DNA of 22,869 nucleotides from Chitinophagales bacterium (GTDB taxonomy: Bacteria; Bacteroidota; Bacteroidia; Chitinophagales; UBA2359): the NCBI GenBank assembly GCA_020629335.1, contig JAHDDN010000032.1:1-22869 (forward strand). The letters are read 5' to 3'. Below are positions 16,670-22,869 of this stretch, piece after piece; the first letter of the stretch is position 1, and each line of letters begins with the position of its first letter. A program made the position numbers and the translations under genes. The notes under the pieces are model-generated. The model searched no databases, was not told the origin of the DNA, and saw nothing but the letters and a program-made list of their open reading frames with translations.

Positions 16670-18529
16670 TTATTTTAAAATGGTATAATCAGGTGATAAT
16701 AGGACATAATACAAGGCTATATTTACTAACTCTTCATTGTTAATACTTATGCCATTTGTAGGCTCTGCTAAATTATTGAGAGCATCAACTATAGTAGTAT
16801 GAGTATTGGAGGTCATAGTACCGTGACAAAGCAACAGATTTAATCTATCCAATAAGGCATCAGCTCCTTCTTGTGTTAGAATATTTATTTCTTGACTTAG
16901 ATCTAAATGGCATTCATCTTTATCGTAAGTTTGTTGGTTAGGATAAGCAATGATTGCCCCATCCTCATAAAATTCCCAGACAAAGCTCGTATCTACCGAA
17001 GGTCTATTATATAGGAGGTTGTGATTTATCCAATTCTCTAAGTCATTTAGGTAATTAATAGAAGTGGCACTATTTAGAATCTGGAATTCAGGAGCGACTA
17101 ATTCATTGTCACTGACTTCACCACTTGGAGCATAAAAAGGAGTATAGAAATTAAATACACTTGGCGCGTGTAAAAAAGATTGTTCTAAGTTTCTTTTATG
17201 ATTATTATCCTCAATTAAAAAATTCCCAGACTCATTATATACATTGAATGCTCTTAGGAGATGAGAAAATCTTATGTTCGGTTCCCTTAATTTTCCAGTA
17301 CTTTCTACCTCTAACCACTCACAATCTCTTGCTTCAGGATCAGTTAATATAGCTCTAATAACGGCTTGCATATCGCCTCTAATGCCCTCGCCATTGTTAT
17401 TAAAGGCACTGGCGACTCTATTTACATAAGCAGGGGAGGGGTTAGACTTTACTAATCGCTGTATCAATCGGTATCCTATAAATGGCCCCACATTAGGATG
17501 ATTAAATAAATGATCAATGGCATCTTCTATATCTTCTAAACCCGTTTGTCCATCAGGAATATAAGTTCCATCTAATAGTAATTTAGGTCCTTCATTATGC
17601 AGTGTATCATGCATCGTTAATGGAACAGAAAGATCATATTGCGAAGGCTCTGAAAAAGGATGAAAATTTTCAGCTGTTAGTAGTGGATATTTTCGTGTGT
17701 CCCAAGCACTTGGATGTAAGCCTGTAAATACTTTTGCCAACTCGGTAATATGCTCATTTGTATAAGTGGGAATGAAATTCCCATCTTGATCTAATTTAGG
17801 TGTTCCATCATTATTTAATTCAATAGTGCCAATCGTAAATAGTTGCATTAATTCCCTTGCATAATTTTCATCTGGCCGCACATTATTAATCGTATCCGTT
17901 TTAGGGTTTTGAAAATAACTCAGATAAACCGCCATAATAGGATTCATTGTTACTTCATATAATATATCGCGATAGTTGCCAAAAGCATTGGTATAAAGTA
18001 TGTCATAGTAACTAACATATCCGTGAGCATCTAATAGAGATTCTTCAGAGACGACTAATATTTGACTCAAAGCATTCGTAACTCTTAGTCGGAGTTGATC
18101 TTCTCCAAAAAGCACTTTCTCCCAAAAAGCAGTGTCCTTAAAATCATTTCCCCAATAGGGAAATGCAGTATCACCATACAACTCCATAGTTGCGTTTCTA
18201 ATCCGATGCCAATTGGCATCTAATTTTTCAAAATGAGTGGAATCAATCGCTAAAAACTGTTCTTCTAACCAAGCATCTATACCAATATTCTGAACGTACT
18301 CAATTAACTCCATATCCGCTCCAAATGTGCTTTGAGCAGTAAAGCGTGAACTGCCTGCTAAGTCAGTAAATCGACCTGTTCCATTAATTGTATTTTGACC
18401 TTCTTCCTGTGAGTTACTAGTGTTGACACTAATGCCGATATCGTGTCCATGACCGTAATAATCATTATACGTCTGTCCACTTGTGTGACTATAGATCATC
18501 AATAATGTAAGACTGATTAAGTATTTCAT
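16670..18529 (-). CDS. DUF1800 family protein, secreted
   Basis: 619 residues with a short signal peptide (MKYLISLTLLMIYSHTSGQ, 1-19). DUF1800 hallmarks: SRFTAQSTFG (61-70), ENYARELMQLFTIG (221-234), ELAKVFTGL (263-271), HPNVGPFIGYRLIQRLV (344-360) with SNPSPAYVNRV after it, and LLCHGTMTSNTHTTIVDAL near 565-585. The molecular function of DUF1800 is not established; its constant partner is DUF1501, encoded 5 nt downstream. No T9SS tail is present, so it probably stays in the periplasm or at a membrane surface. First gene of the operon, expressed from a promoter about 130 nt upstream with a leader containing two perfect palindromes. Confidence 0.93.
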   Translation of the reverse strand: MKYLISLTLLMIYSHTSGQTYNDYYGHGHDIGISVNTSNSQEEGQNTINGTGRFTDLAGSSRFTAQSTFGADMELIEYVQNIGIDAWLEEQFLAIDSTHFEKLDANWHRIRNATMELYGDTAFPYWGNDFKDTAFWEKVLFGEDQLRLRVTNALSQILVVSEESLLDAHGYVSYYDILYTNAFGNYRDILYEVTMNPIMAVYLSYFQNPKTDTINNVRPDENYARELMQLFTIGTIELNNDGTPKLDQDGNFIPTYTNEHITELAKVFTGLHPSAWDTRKYPLLTAENFHPFSEPSQYDLSVPLTMHDTLHNEGPKLLLDGTYIPDGQTGLEDIEDAIDHLFNHPNVGPFIGYRLIQRLVKSNPSPAYVNRVASAFNNNGEGIRGDMQAVIRAILTDPEARDCEWLEVESTGKLREPNIRFSHLLRAFNVYNESGNFLIEDNNHKRNLEQSFLHAPSVFNFYTPFYAPSGEVSDNELVAPEFQILNSATSINYLNDLENWINHNLLYNRPSVDTSFVWEFYEDGAIIAYPNQQTYDKDECHLDLSQEINILTQEGADALLDRLNLLLCHGTMTSNTHTTIVDALNNLAEPTNGISINNEELVNIALYYVLLSPDYTILK

Positions 18530-18577
18530 AGCAATTTATTGTTTTTTGATTCGTAGTGCTTATGCTCTAAGTAGGCT

Positions 18578-18633
18578 TAAACGTTTAGGCTTATTTAATG
18601 ATTTTTTACCAAAACAAAATCATGCTTAAGCAT
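18578..18633. promoter_or_regulatory. Two perfect palindromes in the leader of the DUF1800 operon
   Basis: TAAACGTTTA (18578-18587, flanked by AGGCTT-like words) and ATGCTTAAGCAT (18622-18633) lie between the predicted RNA start (about 18655) and the ATG at 18529. They could be operator sites or small mRNA hairpins. AT-rich DNA gives short palindromes by chance, so confidence is low. Confidence 0.3.
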
Positions 18634-18660
18634 CCATTTTATTTTCTATCAGCTGTTATA

Positions 18661-18692
18661 CAAATATCTATTTACTAAGGTTGAATTACAAA
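18661..18692 (-). promoter_or_regulatory. Promoter for the DUF1800/DUF1501/cytochrome operon
   Basis: Minus strand: TTTG (18692-18689), 20-nt spacer, GATATTTG (18668-18661). The -7 box is identical to those of the 447 and 9633 genes. RNA would start near 18655, leaving a leader of about 125 nt. The word GATATTTGTATAAC continues downstream and closely resembles CATATTTGTATAAC at the promoter of the 19190-22108 gene. From 18693 to 18908 I see only AT-rich DNA. Confidence 0.55.
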
Positions 18693-18908
18693 AACAAACT
18701 ACCAAAACTACTGCTTAAAATGAGCTGTATTAAAAGCTGAAAAATATTTAATTTTGTTGTTTTTTTAATGATAATCAATTATTTATGTAGGTTTTTTTAA
18801 TATTGTTTAATTGCGTTGAAAATAGGAGGTAAAAAATAGATTTAGTTTTTATTTCGTTCGGAAATTCCATCTCAACACTTACTACTTTATATCCAATACT
18901 CTAAAAAA

Positions 18909-19138
18909 TGCGCAAGGGATAGAAGCGGTATGTGGCGTCCATGAGGCTGCTTACGGCGCTTAGTGATGCGATGGCTGGCCCGAAGGGCAGACAAGTAGCA
19001 CTTAGCAGAGTAGCAGACACATAGCCACATAATAGCGGATAGCCCGACCGAGCCACTTGTTGATTTATTGATTTGTTGATTTTTGATTGAAATCTTAAAT
19101 ACGATTAATGTTTAGGATTGCAAGGCTCGGGTGCGCCC
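18909..19138 (-). repeat. Structured GC-rich dispersed repeat, copy C (230 nt)
   Basis: Reads on the minus strand from GGGCGCACCC at 19138 to CTATCCCTTGCGCA at 18909. Both ends of the closing stem changed together: GCGCA (19136-19132) with TGCGC (18914-18910), where the other copies have GCGTG/CACGC. Stem TATGTGGC/GCCACATA: 19024-19031 with 18929-18936. Variable-loop stem CCGAGCC/GGCTCGG: 19124-19130 with 19048-19054, the loop filled with TTGATTT-like repeats. Central hairpin GCCC-TTC-GGGC at 18978-18988. Located between the DUF1800 promoter and the 3' end of the LRR gene 19190-22108. Confidence 0.85.
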
Positions 19139-19154
19139 CAATAATTATTTAAAT

Positions 19155-19187
19155 AAAAAACCGTACGGACATTGCACTGTAACGTCT
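19155..19187 (-). terminator. Palindromic repeat with T-run after LRR gene 19190-22108
   Basis: On the minus strand, 2 nt after the stop codon, AGACGTTACAGTGCAATGTC forms an imperfect hairpin (19187-19168), followed by the palindrome CCGTACGG and then six T (19160-19155). It is a degraded copy of the REP-like palindrome at 11938-11962, apparently serving as an intrinsic terminator. Confidence 0.6.
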
Positions 19188-19189
19188 AT

Positions 19190-22108
19190 TTATTGTTTTA
19201 CAATTTTCTGAACAAAGTGTTGATCAGAAGAGTAGAGGTGGATAAAATAAATCCCATTTGCTAAAGCATTTGTTTTTAAGTTTACTTGGTCAATATGATT
19301 ATATTCTTGGGAAATTAGAATTTGCCCATTGATGTCTTGAATCTCAATTTTTTGAAGTTTCTCTAATTGGATGAATAATTGGTCGTCCATTGGATTTGGA
19401 AAAACTTTTAAATGCTTTTTTATATTTGGGATATTGGTCAAATCTTCATCGCAAAGGTCGCCAATCGTATTTAAATTATAATCGACTTGATATGGATTTG
19501 GCTCTGTACAATTATCTTCAATATCCGATACACCATCTCCATCAGTATCTATATAACCAATTGTATGATAAACAGGCGGAGTCATAACCACTTCATTAAA
19601 ATCAAAGTAAATACCCGCTTCATTCATGATATTGGTGCCATTTGCTAAATCAGCTTTCGTTCTAATTTTGAATTGAAAAAAGCCGTGACTTTCTGCTTCA
19701 TTAGTGGTGCTATCCACTAAGTAAATATTGGGAAATGTCCATACGGGGATATGTCCCTCTACCCATTCAAAAGTAAAATCGTGGCTACTGACTCCCAACT
19801 GAAAAGTGCTGAGATCAAAATAATCCGTATTGATTGTATCAACTACAAATACATTTAAGGCGGTATCATTGCCTGTATTTTGGAATCTAATTTTATAGAG
19901 TATTTCTTCACCTGCAGGAATCAAATGATCTGCGGTTTGCCCAGTGGGATTCGCTAATTTATCATTTGGATCAAAGCTTCCGATGATGAGTTGACAGTCG
20001 CTTTCATAGCCCAATAAATTATCTCCTTCTGCTAAAGTGGTAGCACTACCTAAAGTGGCGGCGCACTCTTCTACAACCGCTTGAGTAAATTCATAGAATG
20101 GATTAGCAGGCGTTTGTATGGCGACTCCTTTATAAGTCGCCCCATTATCTGGAATGGTAAATTCTTTTATTTCATCTTCTAGTAATTCGATTCCTTCAAT
20201 AGCAATTAATACATCGTCTTCGTACAATCTAAATTGAGAAGCTTGAGACATATTTTGGCCTTGATTTTCTAAGGTGAATTTGATGCTGTCTCCTTCGCTA
20301 CCCAATATACATTCTCCAAATACCACTACATCAGATTGATCCCAATTGATGGTGGTTTCACTACAAGAATTAGTAGGGAAAATTTTAGCAGTGACACAAG
20401 CACCGCTATTGAGTTCTGCTTCACAAGAAACAGAATCTACTATGGTAAAAGTTTGGCATTCGCCAATCTCAAAATTAAGTAGATTAAAATTAAGCAAGCC
20501 ATTTCCTAAATCTTCATAGGCTTCAGAACTTTCTAAAGGAATAATGTTATCTGGAAAATCTACTTCAACATTGGCATTTTCAATAAAAGTAGAACCCATA
20601 TTACAGCATTCTACAGTATAGGTATTTTGAAAACATCTTCTCAAAAAACTGGTACCAATATTAACTGCCATTAGCGTACAAATCTCTGTTGGTTTTAAGC
20701 CAAAGTCTCTTTCAAGAAATTTATCTTCATAGGAATTAGCGGATATAATATAGTCAATAGAGTCTGGACAAGCTGCTTCCCATAGATTAATTGGTGGTAA
20801 GTGATATAATTCATGATTACCAGTATCTACTCGGAGAGTATAATTCCCATTTTCATCTGTGAAAATGACTCGTTCAAAATCATTGATATAAATCATTACA
20901 TTGGGCATCAATGCCTCATCAGGATCTTTGATACAATCTTGGTCCATATCATAATAGGCTTGTCCGATTATGTCAACAGCATCTAAACAATCGCTATCAA
21001 AACTATATGGATTTAGCAATGGTGCATTACTAAAAGAAGGTAAAAACCCGTCTAAACCTTCATTAGGGCAGATTGTGAAAAGCTGCAAATTAGGCGTATT
21101 AAAATCAGGAATTGAACCACTTAAAAGATGATTATTCGATAAATTTAATTCTGCTAAAAACGCTAAATCAAAGTTGGGAATATTACCGCTAAATAGATTG
21201 TTATAGGCGATAAGTTGTACTAAGTTAGGCTGATTACTAAAGTCTGGAAGTGGGCCTGATAACTGATTATTATTGATAGTTATTTCATATAAATTAGGTA
21301 GCCCTTCTAATGCTGGCATTGATCCACTCAATTGATTGGTACTAATATGCAAACGATCTAAGTTAGGCATCTGATCAAAATTAGGAATTTCTCCAGAAAG
21401 TTGATTGACATATAAATCTAATAACTTTAAGTTGGGCAAATTGAAGTTAGGAATTTCGCCCGTTAAATTATTGTTATTCAGCCGTAAAATTTCCAAGCTT
21501 TCAAAACCCTCAAAATCTGGAACAGTACCCGTAAAGCCGATATAATTCAAACTTAAAGACACTAAGTTAGGCAGAGTGTCGATATTAATCTCTCCTGATA
21601 TGCCTGCATTGCCATTCAAACCTATAGAAGTCATATTAACCATGCCCTCAAAAGTCGGCAGCGTACCTGATAAATTATTCCAAGCCAAATTTAATTCCTT
21701 TAAATTAGGCAATAATGCTAAGTCTGGAATACTTCCTTCAAGATTAGGATTTTCCGCAATAGATAACTCTTCCAAATAGGGCAAGTCTAAGTCTGGTAAA
21801 ATGCCTTCCAAGTTGTTTTGCCACAAAGCAATATTTTTTACTCTACAGACAGTACTGTCTGTTGGATCATCCATTAATAGGATATTATGCCATTGCGAGA
21901 CAGGCTCCTCTAACCAATTGATATTATTTGTCCAATTATCACCATTAGTTGCCTCGTATAAGGCTACCAATTCTAAAGAATCACTTTCTGATACGGCACT
22001 ACAATATTGAGCATCAGTATAGGAAGGGAATAAGCTAACTAGAACAAATAGTAACTTATTCCAGGGCTTAGTTAAGTTGAGAGCTGAATTTGTATATAGG
22101 TTTTTCAT
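19190..22108 (-). CDS. Secreted LRR surface protein with thrombospondin-3-like motif and T9SS tail (972 aa)
   Basis: Third full-length member of the local LRR family and the most divergent. Signal peptide about 1-34 (ends SYTDAQ); cap with LVALYEATNGDNWTNNINWL at 47-66; about 11-12 LRRs at 90-365, less regular than in the paralogues; SdrD/Cna-B-like domain at about 370-435 (AYYDMDQDCIKDPDEAL); Cys-containing beta region at 470-600 (SFLRRCFQNTYTVECC); DPNDKL domain from 713 to about 845 (RFQNTGNDTALNV, IYFDFNEV). Next comes a short Asp-rich thrombospondin type 3-like segment at about 852-888 (DTDGDGVSDIEDNC), likely calcium-binding and absent from the other two. The T9SS tail is at 902-972 (KVFPNPMDDQLFIQ, ending FVQKIVKQ). 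It is flanked by repeat copies C and D and has its own promoter and terminator. Probably a surface adhesin or recognition protein; ligand unknown. Confidence 0.95.
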   Translation of the reverse strand: MKNLYTNSALNLTKPWNKLLFVLVSLFPSYTDAQYCSAVSESDSLELVALYEATNGDNWTNNINWLEEPVSQWHNILLMDDPTDSTVCRVKNIALWQNNLEGILPDLDLPYLEELSIAENPNLEGSIPDLALLPNLKELNLAWNNLSGTLPTFEGMVNMTSIGLNGNAGISGEINIDTLPNLVSLSLNYIGFTGTVPDFEGFESLEILRLNNNNLTGEIPNFNLPNLKLLDLYVNQLSGEIPNFDQMPNLDRLHISTNQLSGSMPALEGLPNLYEITINNNQLSGPLPDFSNQPNLVQLIAYNNLFSGNIPNFDLAFLAELNLSNNHLLSGSIPDFNTPNLQLFTICPNEGLDGFLPSFSNAPLLNPYSFDSDCLDAVDIIGQAYYDMDQDCIKDPDEALMPNVMIYINDFERVIFTDENGNYTLRVDTGNHELYHLPPINLWEAACPDSIDYIISANSYEDKFLERDFGLKPTEICTLMAVNIGTSFLRRCFQNTYTVECCNMGSTFIENANVEVDFPDNIIPLESSEAYEDLGNGLLNFNLLNFEIGECQTFTIVDSVSCEAELNSGACVTAKIFPTNSCSETTINWDQSDVVVFGECILGSEGDSIKFTLENQGQNMSQASQFRLYEDDVLIAIEGIELLEDEIKEFTIPDNGATYKGVAIQTPANPFYEFTQAVVEECAATLGSATTLAEGDNLLGYESDCQLIIGSFDPNDKLANPTGQTADHLIPAGEEILYKIRFQNTGNDTALNVFVVDTINTDYFDLSTFQLGVSSHDFTFEWVEGHIPVWTFPNIYLVDSTTNEAESHGFFQFKIRTKADLANGTNIMNEAGIYFDFNEVVMTPPVYHTIGYIDTDGDGVSDIEDNCTEPNPYQVDYNLNTIGDLCDEDLTNIPNIKKHLKVFPNPMDDQLFIQLEKLQKIEIQDINGQILISQEYNHIDQVNLKTNALANGIYFIHLYSSDQHFVQKIVKQ

Positions 22109-22127
22109 TTTTGTAGCAGTTGTTATA

Positions 22128-22159
22128 CAAATATGCTAATACTATTACCAATCCACAAA
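22128..22159 (-). promoter_or_regulatory. Promoter for the LRR gene 19190-22108
   Basis: Minus strand: TTTG (22159-22156), 20-nt spacer, CATATTTG (22135-22128). RNA would start near 22121, giving a very short leader of about 13 nt before the ATG at 22108. From 22160 to 22302 the DNA is AT-rich with nothing recognisable. Confidence 0.5.
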
Positions 22160-22302
22160 AACAAATCCTGTGGAATTAGATGAAAATGCTGTTTTTTTAA
22201 CTGTATTTTTAATTGGTTTATTGATTTAAAATGTTGATAATCAGTTTTTAATAATTTGTGATTTTGTTGTTGTAATTACATTTAAAAATTCTTGTATTTT
22301 TT

Positions 22303-22526
22303 GGGCGTGCCCATGCGCTTTATAAGGCAAGTGCGCAGCACGAGCCAATTTACCATTCATCATTACGCATTATGCATTCGCCGAAGGCGCATGGTCGGGC
22401 TATCCGCTATTACTCAGCTATGAAGCAACTACTACACTAAGCTATCCTTGTCTCTGCGAGCCTGCGGTTAGCTAAGTTCCGTAAGCTGCTTCATAGACGC
22501 TGAGTACCGCTTCTATCCCTCACGCA
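22303..22526 (+). repeat. Structured GC-rich dispersed repeat, copy D (224 nt)
   Basis: Same orientation and length as copy A, from GGGCGTGCCC to CTATCCCTCACGCA. Closing stem GCGTG (22305-22309) with CACGC (22521-22525). Variable-loop stem CCATGCGC (22311-22318) with GCGCATGG (22387-22394). The long stem TACTCAGC (22411-22418) with GCTGAGTA (22499-22506) continues inward as CTATGAAGCA (22418-22427) with TGCTTCATAG (22487-22496). Inner stem AGCTA/TAGCT. The sequence between is diverged from copies A and B while the pairing is kept. It lies between the 22108 promoter and the 3' end of the second DUF1501 gene. Confidence 0.85.
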
Positions 22527-22592
22527 AATTTTTATTATAAGCTATTAACACACGACTCTATAGCAATGGCTGACTACACCAAGTTTGTGTAT

Positions 22593-22869
22593 TTAGTAAG
22601 CCATAAATTCCAGCGGACTTGCCCCACTACTATAAGCCCAAAATTCTCCAATATTTGGAAGTATATCAACTAAGTCAGTACTAGTTAAAGAGCTACTTCC
22701 ATTATGCGCAAACCACAAGGCCAATTCCGCAAAATATTCATCACATGAGGTCGTAGGAATTAGCCTCCCCAATCCAGTATCCAAATCATTTCCTAATGCC
22801 AAACTTGGGTACTCTCCATATACTTGTCCACCATTCACAGCACCACCTATCATGAAGCAATTCCCTCCC
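22593..22869 (-). CDS. Second DUF1501 protein, C-terminal part (cut by the window end)
   Basis: The frame is open to the window edge and reads GGNCFMIGGAVNGGQVYGEY, matching GGNALVMGGAVNGKNIYGTY of the 15165-16664 protein. GRLIPTTSCDEYFAELALWFAHNG and the terminal PLEFMAY also align with that protein. The internal ATG at 22853 is therefore not the start; the remaining 400 or so residues lie outside the window. The tail is shorter than its paralogue's (no NDPANHH stretch). It is followed not by a cytochrome/FnIII gene but by repeat copy D and then an LRR gene. By analogy a DUF1800 gene is expected just upstream, outside the window. Confidence 0.9.
   Translation of the reverse strand, partial: GGNCFMIGGAVNGGQVYGEYPSLALGNDLDTGLGRLIPTTSCDEYFAELALWFAHNGSSSLTSTDLVDILPNIGEFWAYSSGASPLEFMAY

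Overview
The window is a low-GC chromosomal segment from a member of the Bacteroidota, most likely of the Saprospiraceae/Lewinella type. The phylum call rests on C-terminal type IX secretion (T9SS) sorting tails on four large secreted proteins (with a remnant of a fifth), on promoters of the Bacteroidota form (TTTG, 20 nt, then NANNTTTG), and on starts without Shine-Dalgarno sites. The family call is inference from the protein types. No tRNA, rRNA, CRISPR array or transposase gene was seen.

Layout from left to right. 44-447 (-) is a collapsed paralogue of the LRR surface proteins: its N-terminus is joined directly, out of frame, to the last 20 codons of a T9SS tail. 713-2155 (+) is a cytoplasmic, probably all-helical protein of unknown function. 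2276-5833 (-) and 6625-9633 (-) are large secreted LRR proteins. 10496-11941 (+) is a paralogue of the 713-2155 protein. 12157-18529 (-) is a tight three-gene operon, transcribed in the order DUF1800, DUF1501, then a multidomain T9SS surface protein with a predicted c-type cytochrome domain. 19190-22108 (-) is a third full-length LRR surface protein. 22593 to the window end (-) is the C-terminus of a second DUF1501 protein.

The LRR proteins share one plan: signal peptide, N-terminal cap, plant-like LRRs (LSGxIPNF), one SdrD/Cna-B-like domain, a conserved Cys-containing beta region, a DPNDK beta domain, and a T9SS tail. They look like exported adhesins or recognition proteins that vary in LRR number. 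The pattern LRR(-) diverging from the 480-aa gene(+) occurs twice (447/713 and 9633/10496), which suggests segmental duplication.

The intergenic DNA is unusually rich. Four copies of a 218-230 nt GC-rich repeat (6202-6425, 10250-10467, 18909-19138, 22303-22526) conserve at least three helices by compensatory changes. This is the best candidate here for an undescribed structured RNA or structure-dependent mobile element. Other intergenic elements are 8-nt CAGTTNNN arrays abutting the stop codons of two LRR genes, REP-like palindromes (one supplies a gene's stop codon), a MITE-like element with terminal inverted repeats and a 10-bp direct repeat, and five promoters that all have exactly 20 nt between their two boxes.
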